64,000 nt of DNA from Streptomyces sp. ICBB 8177 (GTDB lineage: Bacteria > Actinomycetota > Actinomycetes > Streptomycetales > Streptomycetaceae): contig NZ_NSKH01000018.1 of the NCBI RefSeq assembly GCF_003144095.1, positions 627,965 to 691,964 of the forward strand, read 5' to 3'. The translations under genes and the position numbers were made by a program. A model generated the notes under the pieces. The model saw only the letters and a program-made list of their open reading frames with translations. It made no database searches and was not told the DNA's origin. Positions 43,859-54,912 of the stretch are shown here, piece after piece. Every line of letters starts with the position of its first letter. Positions within the stretch are counted from its first letter, which is position 1.

Positions 43859-44272
43859 ATGGACTACCGCTTCTATCACTACACGACCGGAGTCCTGCGG
43901 CTGCCCGCCCCAGAAGGCCCGGTCCACGTACCCACCGAACTGCGCTACAGCGACGCGGACTGCCTCGCCGTGCACATGACGTTCCACGTGCCCGGCAACC
44001 CGTCCGTCACCTGGGTGTTCGGCTGGGAACTGCTGGGTGAGGGAACGATTCACCCGGCGGGGGAGGGCGACGTACGGGTGGCGCCCGCCCCGGACGCGCC
44101 GTGCGACGTCGACCTGCTGCTGCGGGCGCCGGAGGGCGAGGTGCGCGTCCGGTACTCGGCACGGGACCTGCGGGAGTTCGTCGGCCGGGTCCGGGCGATG
44201 TCCGCCAGGAGCCTGTCGCGGATGTCGCAGGAAGCCGACCGCGAGCTGCTGGACATCCTGGAAGGCGCCTGA
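43859..44272 (+). CDS. SsgA-like (SALP) sporulation/cell-division protein
   Basis: A 137-residue member of the SsgA-like family, found almost only in sporulating actinomycetes. The conserved block is PTELRYSDADCLAVHMTFHVPG, followed by TWVFGWELLGEGTIHPAGEGDVRVAP, and the C-terminal VRYSARDLREFVGRVRAM resembles the rest of the family. SsgA/SsgB relatives guide septum placement and spore-wall synthesis; this copy cannot be assigned to a specific SALP. GGAGGG is six bases before the ATG at 43859. It is the best organism marker in the window. Confidence 0.88.
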   Translation: MDYRFYHYTTGVLRLPAPEGPVHVPTELRYSDADCLAVHMTFHVPGNPSVTWVFGWELLGEGTIHPAGEGDVRVAPAPDAPCDVDLLLRAPEGEVRVRYSARDLREFVGRVRAMSARSLSRMSQEADRELLDILEGA

Positions 44273-44274
44273 GA

Positions 44275-44330
44275 GCGGGGCGGTGGCCCGGTGGCGGGGA
44301 GGAAGAGCCGCCGCCGGAACACCGCCCCGC
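44275..44330. terminator. Hairpin between convergent SALP and DUF5709 genes
   Basis: GCGGGGCGGT (44275-44284) pairs perfectly with ACCGCCCCGC (44321-44330). The 36-base interior also contains partly pairing GC-rich segments, giving a long imperfect stem between two convergent stops. Confidence 0.55.
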
Positions 44331-44340
44331 CTTCGCCGGC

Positions 44341-44832
44341 CTACTCCTGATCCTCTTCCACGCCGGCCTCCGGGTCGTCCACCGTGTGCACCGCCGCCTC
44401 CTCCGCCGAGGCCGCGCCGCCCGCGATGCCGACCTCCGACGCGGCGGTGTCGTCCACCTCGCCGGAGTGCCCGGGCACACCCTCGTCGTCGGCGACCAGC
44501 CGCCCCGAGCGGTCCTCGCCCGCCTCCGGGTCCACCGGCTCACCCGTGGCGCCGGGCGCGTCACCGATGCCGTTGCCGGGCGGGGCCTCGACGTCCGGTA
44601 CCTCCTGCGACAACCGCTGGTCCAGGCTCTCGCCTGAGCGCTGCTCGTTCGCCGTGGTGCCGTAGTGCTCGGCCTCCCGCGGCCGCTCCGGTGGCGAGTA
44701 CCCCTCGTCCAGCGCCGGATCGACCCCCCGGTCGTCCAGGGTGTCGAGCGGGTCCATCAGCCCCGCGTCGTCCTGCACCTCGGAGTCGTCCGGCTGGTAG
44801 ACCTCGTCGCCGCGTGCCTCGTCGTCCGTCAT
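44341..44832 (-). CDS. DUF5709 family acidic protein
   Basis: A 163-residue highly acidic, low-complexity protein with the DUF5709 pattern: GDEVYQPDDSEVQDDAGLMD, LDDRGVDPALDEGYSPPERP and SGRLVADDEGVPG, ending AASAEEAAVHTVDD. It has no membrane span and is predicted disordered. Function unknown. It lies 45 bp downstream of the zinc alcohol dehydrogenase and is probably co-transcribed with it. Confidence 0.85.
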   Translation of the reverse strand: MTDDEARGDEVYQPDDSEVQDDAGLMDPLDTLDDRGVDPALDEGYSPPERPREAEHYGTTANEQRSGESLDQRLSQEVPDVEAPPGNGIGDAPGATGEPVDPEAGEDRSGRLVADDEGVPGHSGEVDDTAASEVGIAGGAASAEEAAVHTVDDPEAGVEEDQE

Positions 44833-44877
44833 GGCTCGCCCCTCCTTCTTCGCCTCGTACGTCGTCGTGTCCGCCGC

Positions 44878-46011
<1,134 letters not shown>

Positions 46012-46193
46012 GACGGCCTCCTCTTCGCTGGTCCGGCGGTTCGCTGGTCCCGTCGTGGGGCGGTTTTCATGGGTTCGTGCACGGGCCGGGTTCCCCGAGG
46101 CGGCGGCCTCAATCGCCGCACCTGCCGAAAAGCCCGCCGCCCCCGCACCGTCCGCGAGGGGCGGGGTGCGGCCGGGTGGGGGAGAATGACGCC

Positions 46194-46529
46194 ATGTCCC
46201 AGGTGAGTTTCGCCGTCCGACGCGGCGGCGGGGGAGCGGGACCCGTCGTGCTCGCGCTGACCGGCGACATCGACCGCGACGAGTCGGTGGTGCTCGCCGA
46301 GGCCGCCGCAAGCGTCGGGGAGGGCGACCGCGACCTGCGCGTGGACCTGAGCGGCGTGCGCTTCATGGACTCCAGCGGCCTGCACTTCCTCGTCGCCCTG
46401 CGCAACGAGGCCGAGGCGCGCGGCGCCCGCTTCAGCCTCAGCGGCGTACGGCCGCAGGCCGCCCGGCTGGTCCGGCTGGTGGGCCTGGAGGACTTCCTCG
46501 GCCTGCCGCCCGAGACCCGGTCAGCCTGA
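46194..46529 (+). CDS. STAS-domain anti-sigma factor antagonist
   Basis: A 111-residue STAS protein: PVVLALTGDIDRDESVVLAEAA, then LRVDLSGVRFMDSSGLHFLVALRNEAEA with the phosphorylated Ser in DSSGL, then FSLSGVRPQAARLVRLVGL. It should release a SigB-type factor when unphosphorylated. Its final bases overlap (46521-46529) the end of the RsbW-type kinase gene on the other strand, so the probable antagonist/anti-sigma pair here is convergent rather than an operon. ATG 46194 follows GGGGGAG. Confidence 0.88.
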   Translation: MSQVSFAVRRGGGGAGPVVLALTGDIDRDESVVLAEAAASVGEGDRDLRVDLSGVRFMDSSGLHFLVALRNEAEARGARFSLSGVRPQAARLVRLVGLEDFLGLPPETRSA

Positions 46530-46943
46530 GACCGCGGGCGGGCCGACCCGCAGTGCGGCCCGCACCACCTTGCCGCCGGGCGCGGGCTGGACCTCGACCC
46601 CCTCGGACAGCCGCGCCACGATGCGCAGCCCGTACCCGGCCGGTTCGGGCGCGTCCCCGGCGAACGGGGCGGACGGATCGCTGTCCGCGACCGCCACGTC
46701 CACGTACGGCGGCTCGACGGTCACCTTGAGCGTGCACGGGCCCGGGGCGTGACGGCAGGCGTTCGAGGTCAGCTCGGTCACGATCAGGACGACGTCCTCG
46801 GCCGCCCGCTCGTCCAGCTCCCCCTCGTACGCGGTCGGGAGGGTGTCGAGGAAGGCCCGGGCGGCCCACCCGGCGCGGTGGACCGAGCCGGCTCGTCCGT
46901 CCATCCGGACGACGAGGACCGGCGGGTCGTCCACGGCCACCAC
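46521..46943 (-). CDS. RsbW-like serine kinase / anti-sigma ATPase
   Basis: A 140-residue HATPase_c protein of the RsbW/SpoIIAB type. The N-box is VVLIVTELTSNACRHAPGPC, the G1 box SDPSAPFAGDAPEP and the G2 region GYGLRIVARLSEGVEV. Such proteins bind a SigB-type factor or phosphorylate a STAS antagonist. GTG start. It lies 91 bp upstream of... the sigma gene at 47035-47919 is on the same strand and ends just before it, so sigma then kinase may be one transcript. Confidence 0.88.
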   Translation of the reverse strand: MVAVDDPPVLVVRMDGRAGSVHRAGWAARAFLDTLPTAYEGELDERAAEDVVLIVTELTSNACRHAPGPCTLKVTVEPPYVDVAVADSDPSAPFAGDAPEPAGYGLRIVARLSEGVEVQPAPGGKVVRAALRVGPPAVSG

Positions 46944-47034
46944 CTCGCGCTCGTCGCCTCGTCGCTGCCCACAGGTCTGCCCCTGCGGGCGGGTGGTATG
47001 CGCGGACGGGAAGAAGGGTTGCGGGGCGGGCGGC

Positions 47035-47919
47035 TCAGCCCGTGCGGGGCGGGTCGTCCTCCTGCCAGCGGGCCCGCAGGTCCCGCAGCGTGCCCGACAG
47101 CAGCCGGGAGACGTGCATCTGGGAGACGCCGATCCGCTCGGCGATCTCGACCTGCGTCATGTTCCCCCAGAAGCGCAGCAGCACGATGGTCCGCTCGCGC
47201 GGCGGCAGGTCGTTGAGCAGCACCCCGAGTGTCTCCCGGACCTCGGTGAGCTCCAGCTCGTTGTCGTCCTCGCCCAGGCGCTCCGACAGCGGGGTGCCGG
47301 GCTGGTCGTCGCCGGGATCGCCCAGCGCGTCGAGGCGGTCGATCCGGTACGCGCGCGCCGCCCGGATCCCGTCGTCCACGTCGCACGCCCGCACGTGCAG
47401 GTACGCGGCGATCTCGTCGGTGCTGGGGGCGCGGCCGAGGTCCTGCTCGAGCCGGTCGGAGCCGCGCGCCACGGCGAGGTAGAGCTCCTGCACCCGCCGG
47501 GGCACGTGCACCGGCCACGAGGTGTCCCGGAAGTAGCGCTTGATCTCGCCGGAGATGGTGGGGATCGCGAACGTGGAGAACTCCACGCCGCGCTCGACGT
47601 CGTAGGCGTCGACCGCCTTGATCAGGCCCACGACCCCGACCTGCACGATGTCGTCCATCGACTCGTGCCGGTGGCGGTAGGAGGCGGCGACGTAGCGCAC
47701 CAGCGGGAGGCTGAGTTCGATGAGGGTGCCGCGCACGTAGCCGTAGGCGGGGTCGGCCGGGTCGAGCGCGGCCAGTCGGCGCAGCAGCACGTCGGTCAGC
47801 GCACGCGCCTCGGCCTTGCCCATGGCACGCATCTGCTCGGGTTGCAGGCGCGGCAGGCGGCCCCCGCCGGGGGCGGGGGGCGTCCCGGCCGCGCGGGTCG
47901 TCCGGGTCGACGTGGGCAT
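47035..47919 (-). CDS. RNA polymerase sigma factor, SigB/SigF/SigG family
   Basis: A 294-residue alternative sigma factor. Region 2: VGVVGLIKAVDAYDVERGVEFSTFAIPTISGEIKRYFRD. Region 3: APSTDEIAAYLHVRACDVDD. Region 4: MTQVEIAERIGVSQMHVSRLLSG. The N-terminus has about 30 extra Ala/Arg/Gly-rich residues. It is followed on the same strand by an RsbW-like kinase, the classical partner. ATG 47919. Sequence differs enough from the other two to be an independent paralog. Confidence 0.92.
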   Translation of the reverse strand: MPTSTRTTRAAGTPPAPGGGRLPRLQPEQMRAMGKAEARALTDVLLRRLAALDPADPAYGYVRGTLIELSLPLVRYVAASYRHRHESMDDIVQVGVVGLIKAVDAYDVERGVEFSTFAIPTISGEIKRYFRDTSWPVHVPRRVQELYLAVARGSDRLEQDLGRAPSTDEIAAYLHVRACDVDDGIRAARAYRIDRLDALGDPGDDQPGTPLSERLGEDDNELELTEVRETLGVLLNDLPPRERTIVLLRFWGNMTQVEIAERIGVSQMHVSRLLSGTLRDLRARWQEDDPPRTG

Positions 47920-48143
47920 GAGAGGTCATCCCCTAGCGCCGGCAACGGTGTTCCCGGCGGTGTCTCGTCGGTTCACGCCGGGCGAACGGACCACCGGTCC
48001 GCTCGCCGTGGTCCCGGCCCTGACGCCCGGACCGGGCCTGACACCCGGACCCGGCGCGAACCGGGACGACCTTCACCCCTCCACCCTGCCGTGCCCGGCC
48101 GGTGAGCGCCAACGCACGCCCGTCCGGGTGACGCGTGTCCGCC

Positions 48144-48842
48144 CTATCCGGTCCGCGTCAGCCCTTCCGTGAGGCGGTCGGCCAGGGCTCTGAGGTCGTC
48201 GGCGACGAGCGAAGGGCGGGTCAGGGTGCGCGGGAACTCGGCGCCGTCCCGGTGCACCCAGGCCGCGTGCAGCCCCGCCCGCCGCGCGCCGTCGACGTCC
48301 CAGGGGTGGACGGCGACCAGGAGGGCCTCGCCGGGCGCGACGCCCAGGCGTTCGACGGCGTCCAGGTAGGCACGCGGCGCGGGCTTCCACTGCCGCGTCG
48401 CCTCGACGCTGAGCATCGCCTCGAAGCGGTCGGCCAGTCCTGCCTGCCCGAGCAGCCGTTCCGCGACGGCCGCCGGGCCGTTGGAGAGCGTGGCCAGCCG
48501 GAACCCCGCGGTGTGCAGCGCCATCACGCCCTCGGGCACGTCGGCGTGCGGCTCCAGGGCGGCGAACCCGGCCAGCACGTGGTCGACCGCGCCGTCCAGG
48601 TCCGCCGGGGGCCGCGGCAGGCCGGACAGCAGGGTGCGCGCCTCGTCGTGGGCGAGGGCGAGGAAGTCGGCGTAGCCGCCCGCGGCGGTCGCCGCGATGC
48701 CGTCGCGCAGCAGCGCGGACAGCCACGCCTCCGCCAGGTGGGCGGGCGCGCCGATCGCACGGAAGCGGCCGGCCAGCGGTGCCGGATCGCTGAGCGTGCC
48801 GTTGACGTCGAAGAGGATCACGTGCGGTCCCGGGAGTGCCAT
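48144..48842 (-). CDS. HAD-family (haloacid dehalogenase-like) hydrolase
   Basis: A 232-residue HAD hydrolase. Motif I is ILFDVNGTLSDP with nucleophile Asp12; Asn14 replaces the second Asp, as in haloacid dehalogenase-type members that do not use a phosphate substrate. Motif II is FRLATLSNGPAAV, motif III RQWKPAPRAYLDAVERLGV, and motif IV LLVAVHPWDVDGARRAG. It may be a 2-haloacid dehalogenase or a small-molecule phosphatase. It follows a hypothetical gene by 18 bp. Confidence 0.82.
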   Translation of the reverse strand: MALPGPHVILFDVNGTLSDPAPLAGRFRAIGAPAHLAEAWLSALLRDGIAATAAGGYADFLALAHDEARTLLSGLPRPPADLDGAVDHVLAGFAALEPHADVPEGVMALHTAGFRLATLSNGPAAVAERLLGQAGLADRFEAMLSVEATRQWKPAPRAYLDAVERLGVAPGEALLVAVHPWDVDGARRAGLHAAWVHRDGAEFPRTLTRPSLVADDLRALADRLTEGLTRTG

Positions 48843-48860
48843 GCCCGTCTCCCGGCCCGC

Positions 48861-49259
48861 TCAGCGCTTTCCGCGTCCGCCTGACGTCCGCTCGGGTACG
48901 GACGTCAGGCACAGCACCTGCTCCATCTCCTGGTCCCCCAGGCTGCTGCCGCGGTCCTCGGCCGCGAAGTCGTCCATCAGCGCGCCGCGGGCCTCGCGCA
49001 CGGCCGTGGGCTGCCCGGACAGGTAGGCGCTGACCTCACCGGAGATGCGCTTCGGACCCTGCGAGGGGCGGCACTCGCTGGTGTCGTAGTGCGCGTAGCG
49101 GATCACCGGCCGTTCGCCGTCGTGGGCCTCGGTGACCTCACCCGGCCCCTGCTCGGTGGTGAAGTGCTCCGCGAGGGCGCCGAACACCACATTGGCGTCC
49201 TTGGCGGAGCACCCGGCGAGCTTGACGTCGACGTGGTGCACGTTGCTGTCTGTGGCCAT
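48861..49259 (-). CDS. Conserved hypothetical protein (132 residues)
   Basis: I do not recognise a named family. The protein starts MATDSNVHHVDVKLAGCSAKDANVVF and continues with a mixed alpha/beta pattern (VFGALAEHFTTEQGPGEVTE, VIRYAHYDTSECRP), ending with a basic tail. No signal peptide or membrane segment. It sits between UdgX and the HAD gene on the same strand, so the three probably share a transcript. Similar small soluble proteins are common in actinobacteria. Confidence 0.7.
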   Translation of the reverse strand: MATDSNVHHVDVKLAGCSAKDANVVFGALAEHFTTEQGPGEVTEAHDGERPVIRYAHYDTSECRPSQGPKRISGEVSAYLSGQPTAVREARGALMDDFAAEDRGSSLGDQEMEQVLCLTSVPERTSGGRGKR

Positions 49260-49340
49260 CGGAATTCGTCCTTTCCTGACCGGATCCGGCCGCCGGCTGT
49301 CCGGCGCGGGTGACGAACGGGGCGTCGCGGGGCCGCGACG

Positions 49341-50054
49341 TCACGTCAGCTCCCGCGCCGCCACCTTCAGGTCGGAGACCAGCCCCTGGTAGACCTTCTC
49401 GCGTTCGTCGTCGTCGGCACGCAGTACGGCCGACGGATGGATGGTGGCCACCAGGCCGCACGCCGGACGCCCCGACGCCTCGCCGCGGTGGCCGTCGCCG
49501 GGCTCGCCGCCGCCCTGACCGAGATCGGGCATCGGCATGAGCACCCCGCGCTGCTTCGTCACCCGGAAGGACGACCCCAGCAGCGCCTTGCCCGCCGTCG
49601 CGCCCAGCGCCACGACGACCTGAGGGTCCAGCAGGTCGAGCTCGGCCGCGAGCCACGGGCGGCACGCGGTCATCTCGCGCAGGTTCGGCGGCTTGTGGAT
49701 GCGCCGCTTGCCGCGGGTGGCCATGGAGAACTTGAAGTGCTTGACGGCGTTGGTGACGTAGCCGACCTCGGGATCGATGCCCGCGTCGTCCAGGGCCCGC
49801 GCCAGCAGCTTCCCGGCCGGTCCGACGAACGGCCTGCCCTGCCGGTCCTCCTGGTCGCCCGGCTGCTCCCCGAGCAGCACGATCCGCGCCGCCGCGTCGC
49901 CCTCACCGAAGACGGTCTGCGTGGCGTCCCGGTACAGCGGGCAGCCGTGACACCCGGCCGCCGCCTTCCGCAGCGCCGTCAGGTCCGCGTGTGCGGGCAC
50001 GAACGAGGACGCGTCATACGCCTGACCGGCTCGTTCGCCGTCACTGGATGCCAT
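49341..50054 (-). CDS. udgX: UdgX-type uracil-DNA glycosylase/covalent uracil-DNA binding protein
   Basis: A 237-residue family 4-like UDG. Motif A is GEQPGDQEDRQGRPFVGPAG (residues 62-81, with GEQPGDQ). The feature diagnostic of UdgX is KRRIHK (116-121), the loop whose His (His120 here) forms a covalent bond to the DNA sugar after uracil removal. The last motif is HPSAVLR (206-212). Iron-sulfur Cys candidates are Cys35, Cys38, Cys131 and Cys199. ATG at 50054 is preferred to an in-frame start 45 bases upstream. It is divergent from an Fpg/Nei glycosylase gene. Confidence 0.9.
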   Translation of the reverse strand: MASSDGERAGQAYDASSFVPAHADLTALRKAAAGCHGCPLYRDATQTVFGEGDAAARIVLLGEQPGDQEDRQGRPFVGPAGKLLARALDDAGIDPEVGYVTNAVKHFKFSMATRGKRRIHKPPNLREMTACRPWLAAELDLLDPQVVVALGATAGKALLGSSFRVTKQRGVLMPMPDLGQGGGEPGDGHRGEASGRPACGLVATIHPSAVLRADDDEREKVYQGLVSDLKVAARELT

Positions 50055-50149
50055 CGCGCCCTCCGTTCGCTCTGGCGGGGCGGGTACCCGGCTGCTCACG
50101 GCTTATGTGGACATATGCCTGGCGGACGGATTCCGGTTACGGTGACGGC

Positions 50150-50938
50150 ATGCCCGAGTTGCCGGACGTCGAAGGCTTCCGCGAGGTGCTGGCGCGGCAC
50201 GGCGAGGGCCACCGCGTGGAGCGGGTGAAGGTCGCCGACGCGGGCGTGCTGCGCGGGGTGTCGGCCGCACGATTGCGCCGCGAGCTGCGCGGCCGCCGCC
50301 TGGGCACCCCCACCCGGCGCGGCAAATGGCTGATCGCGCCCACCGGGGGACCGACGCTGCTGCTGCACTTCGGCATGACCGGCCGGCTGGTCCACTGCGC
50401 GGAGAAGGACGCACCGCACCCCCACGACCGCGTCGTCATCGCCCTGCGCGGCGACGGCCAGTTGCGCTTCCGGGACCAGCGCAAACTGCAGGGCATCCGG
50501 CTGGAGGACGACGCCGGAGTGCGGCGCGTGCTGGACTCGCAGGGGCCGGACGCGCTGGAGGTGGACCGCGCCGGCTTCGACGACCTGATGAGGGGACGAC
50601 GAGCCCGTGTGAAGTCCGTGCTGATCGACCAGTCCGCACTGGCCGGGCTCGGCAACCTGCTCGCAGACGAGATCCTCTGGCGCGCCCGCCTGCACCCCGC
50701 CCGGCGCGCCGACACCCTCGGCCCGGACGAACTGCGCCGGCTCTACGGCCGCATGCGCGGCGTGCTGCGCTCAGCCGTGCCCACCGGTCGGGTGCCGCCG
50801 AGGCGCTCGTGGCTGACCGGCCACCGCGCCGACCCGGACCCGCACTGCCCGCGCTGCGGCCATCCGCTGCGCCGCGGCCGGGTGGCGGGGCGCGGGACGG
50901 TGTGGTGCCCGCAGTGCCAGCCCGAGAAAGGCGGCTGA
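50150..50938 (+). CDS. Fpg/Nei-family DNA glycosylase
   Basis: A 262-residue DNA glycosylase. It begins PELPDVEGFREVLARHGEG after the initiator Met; the Pro2 nucleophile and Glu3 are the family active site. The mid region contains GRRLGTPTRRGKWLIAPTG (loop with Lys/Arg) and LGNLLADEILWRARLHPARR. The C-terminal zinc finger is CPRCGHPLRRGRVAGRGTVWCPQC. It would excise oxidised bases. The ATG lies six bases after TACGGT, so a leaderless start is possible but no good -35 is seen. Divergent from UdgX, with which it forms a repair pair. Confidence 0.9.
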   Translation: MPELPDVEGFREVLARHGEGHRVERVKVADAGVLRGVSAARLRRELRGRRLGTPTRRGKWLIAPTGGPTLLLHFGMTGRLVHCAEKDAPHPHDRVVIALRGDGQLRFRDQRKLQGIRLEDDAGVRRVLDSQGPDALEVDRAGFDDLMRGRRARVKSVLIDQSALAGLGNLLADEILWRARLHPARRADTLGPDELRRLYGRMRGVLRSAVPTGRVPPRRSWLTGHRADPDPHCPRCGHPLRRGRVAGRGTVWCPQCQPEKGG

Positions 50939-51054
50939 GCGGATGGGCGCCGCGCACGCGGGGCGCGCCCGCCCGGCGTACTCGCGCCAATCCGGGTGCC
51001 GGGTGCGTGCGGGCCCGGAAGCGGGGCAGACGCTCCAACGGAGGTGGATGTCCT

Positions 51055-51222
51055 ATGGTTCCCCTGCTTCTGGTGCTGCTCCTGGCGGTGCTGTTGTTCG
51101 GCGTGGGCTTCGCGCTGCACGTCCTGTGGTGGGTCGCGATCGTCGTGCTGGTGCTGTGGCTGCTGGGCTTCCTGGTACGCCCGGGCTCCGGCGCCGGGCG
51201 CGGTCGCTGGTACCGATGGTGA
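51055..51222 (+). CDS. Small hydrophobic membrane protein (55 residues)
   Basis: A 55-residue protein, almost all hydrophobic: two membrane segments (LLLVLLLAVLLFGVGFALHV and WWVAIVVLVLWLLGFLV) and a short basic/aromatic tail RGRWYRW. Similar small 'hydrophobic proteins' occur in many Streptomyces and are of unknown role. AACGGAGGTGG lies near the ATG at 51055. Its stop is followed by two tandem hairpins (51287-51312 and 51317-51345). Confidence 0.7.
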   Translation: MVPLLLVLLLAVLLFGVGFALHVLWWVAIVVLVLWLLGFLVRPGSGAGRGRWYRW

Positions 51223-51286
51223 CGCCGACGAGGTGTCGATGACGTCCCCGTGACGTCCCCGGGCGGGCACGACGCGCTCCGCCCCC

Positions 51287-51312
51287 GCGGGCCGGTTACC
51301 TGACCGGCCCGC
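51287..51312. terminator. Hairpin terminator (10-bp stem)
   Basis: GCGGGCCGGT (51287-51296) and ACCGGCCCGC (51303-51312) with a 6-base loop, 65 bases past the stop of the small hydrophobic protein. Confidence 0.75.
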
Positions 51313-51316
51313 TCCC

Positions 51317-51345
51317 CTGAGCGCCGGGCGGCCCCCGGCGCTCAG
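51317..51345. terminator. Hairpin terminator overlapping the response regulator stop
   Basis: Twelve-base perfect arms (51317-51328 and 51334-51345) with a 5-base loop. The right arm includes the stop codon of the leftward response regulator gene. With the preceding hairpin this insulates convergent genes. Confidence 0.8.
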
Positions 51346-51781
51346 TTACGGCCCGGCAGCTTGACGACCGTGACGAAGAAGTAGTCGATCTGCCGGATCG
51401 CCGCCATGAACTGGTCGAGGTCGACCGGCTTGGTGACGTAGGCGTTGGCGTGCAGCCGGTAGCTGCGCAGGATGTCCTCCTCGGCGGCCGAGGTGGTCAG
51501 CACCACGACCGGGATGTGCTCCAGGTCCGGATCGGACTTGATGCGTTCCAGCACCTGACGTCCGTCGTACTTGGGCAGGTTGAGGTCGAGCAGGATCAGG
51601 TCGGGGGACGGCGCGTCGGTGTGGTCGCCGCGCCGGTAGAGGAAGTCCAGGGCTTCCAGGCCGTCCCGCACGACGTGCAGGTTGTTGCCGATCTTGTTGT
51701 CCTCGAACGCCTCGCGCGTCATCATCTCGTCGCCCGGGTCGTCCTCGACGAGCAGGACCTCTACGGGCTGGGCGGTGGCGT

Positions 51782-51785
<4 letters not shown>
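51342..51785 (-). CDS. Response regulator (Rcp1-like receiver)
   Basis: A 147-residue stand-alone receiver domain: VEVLLVEDDPGDEMMTREAFEDN, phosphorylation site Asp67 in DLILLDLNLPKYDG, and the YVTKPVDLDQFMAAI Lys. No output domain is attached. The sequence resembles the Rcp1-type regulators that pair with bacteriophytochrome-like kinases. Its start overlaps the kinase stop (ATGA), the last gene in a three-gene operon: phosphatase, kinase, regulator. Confidence 0.9.
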
Positions 51786-53439
<1,654 letters not shown>

Positions 53440-53443
<4 letters not shown>

Positions 53444-54654
53444 GGCGCGTCCCACCGAAGCTCGACCACCGCGACGTCGTCGGCGAATCCGTCGCCGGTC
53501 GTGGTGGCCTCCTCCGCGTCGGCGATGAGCGCGTCCACGAAGGCGGCGCCGTCCAGCGCGGCACGGCGCGCGGCCAGTTCCGCCAGGCCGTCCTCGCCCA
53601 GCCGGGCCACACCCGCGCCACCGAGCCTGCCCTCGAAGAGCCCGTCGGTATAGAGGGCGACCGCGCCGCCCGGCGGAAGCTTGAGCGGCACCGGCCGCCA
53701 GTGGTCGCCGGACGACGACAGCAGCCCGAGCGCCGGGCCGAACGGTGGATCGACCAGCTCGACTTCGCCGGCGGAGCGCAGCAGCAGGCCCGGGTGCCCG
53801 GCGCGCAATACCGACAGGCTGCCGTTCGTGCAGTCCAGCGCGACGGACGAGACGGTGGCGAAGATCTCGGGCCCCGAGCGTTCGGCGATCAGGATGCGCT
53901 CCAGTTGCCGCATCAGCGCCTGGCCGCTGACGCCGCTGAGCACCAGGGTCCGCCACGCTATCCGCAGGCAGACCCCCAGCGCCGCCTCGTCGGGGCCATG
54001 GCCCGAGACGTCGCCGATGACGGCGTGCACGATGCCGTCGTCGGCTTCCACCACGTCGTAGAAGTCGCCGCCCAGCAGCGCGCTGGCCCGGCCCGGGCGG
54101 TAGCGGGCCACCACGGAGACCCCTGGGTCGGCGCGCAGCAACGGCACCGGCAGCAGCCCCCGCTCCAGCCGGGCGTTCTCCTGCGCGCGCATCCGCTCCG
54201 CCTGCAGGGCCGCGGCGGCCTGTTCGGCCTGCTTGCGCTGCACCGCGTACTGCACGGTGCGGCGGAACAGCTCGGGATCCACCCGCCCCTTGACCAGGTA
54301 GTCCTGGGCGCCGGCGGCGACCGCGGCGAGGCCGGTCTGCTCCCCGGCCAGCCCGGTGAGGACCACCACGGCCGCCACAGCGGCCTGGCTCAGCACGCCG
54401 TCGAGCGCCGCCATGCCGTGCGCGTCGGGCAGGTGCAGGTCGAGCAGCACGCAGTGCGGCATGCCCTCGCGCAGGGCGGCGTGGGCGTCTTCCAGGGAGC
54501 GCACCCAGCGCAGACTCGCCGGCAGGCCGCTGTCGGCGAGCAGCTCCTCGACGAGGAGCGCGTCACCCGCGTCGTCCTCCACGAGCAGCACGCTCAGCTC
54601 CGCACGGAGCTGCGGCGCCGTGACACCGGTACCGCGCGGTTGCGTCGGAACCAC
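53440..54654 (-). CDS. Receiver-SpoIIE (PP2C) phosphatase, RsbU-like
   Basis: A 404-residue protein. Residues about 20-140 form a receiver domain (SVLLVEDDAGDALLVEELLAD; Asp72 in HCVLLDLHLPDAHG). Residues about 190-400 form a PP2C-type phosphatase with intact metal motifs GGDFYDVVEADDG, VIGDVSGHGPDEAALG, ALYTDGLFEGR and DDVAVVELR. It should dephosphorylate a STAS antagonist when its receiver is phosphorylated, coupling the kinase downstream to sigma-factor release. The start GTG 54654 is tentative; the frame extends 40 codons upstream without family features. It is first in the operon with kinase and regulator. Confidence 0.88.
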
Positions 54655-54773
54655 CCATGACCCCCAGCAGCATCTGGCCTCACCCCAGGTGAAGCGGCCC
54701 ACTCTCCCACGCCGAACGCGAAGGGGTGTCCCCCTCACCCTTCCTGGCCGGAGCAAACAGTTGTTGGGTGACA

Positions 54774-54791
54774 AACGATCCCTCGATCGTT
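54774..54791. promoter_or_regulatory. Inverted repeat in the divergent region before the ATPase gene
   Basis: AACGATC (54774-54780), CCTC, GATCGTT (54785-54791): a perfect 7-bp inverted repeat, in a patch less GC-rich than the rest. It lies between the leftward phosphatase operon and the rightward ATPase gene and could be an operator. No promoter hexamers could be assigned. Confidence 0.45.
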
Positions 54792-54912
54792 GCCGAGAAG
54801 CAAGCCGCCCCTGGTGCGGGCCGCCGCGGGGCAGCCACCGTACCCTCGCACGCCGGGTGTCGTACCCCGGTGCGATCCTGGGAGGAGGTCATCACGGGGG
54901 AAGGGCGAGGGG

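Noticed and set aside
47983..48060. Short repeated CCCGGACCGGGCC-like elements after the second sigma gene start
   Set aside because: They look like low-complexity GC sequence rather than a repeat family, with irregular spacing.
50082..50089. SigB promoter at the GGGTACCC between UdgX and Fpg/Nei
   Set aside because: GGGTAC is present on both strands but neither has a GNNT partner at 14-16 bases.
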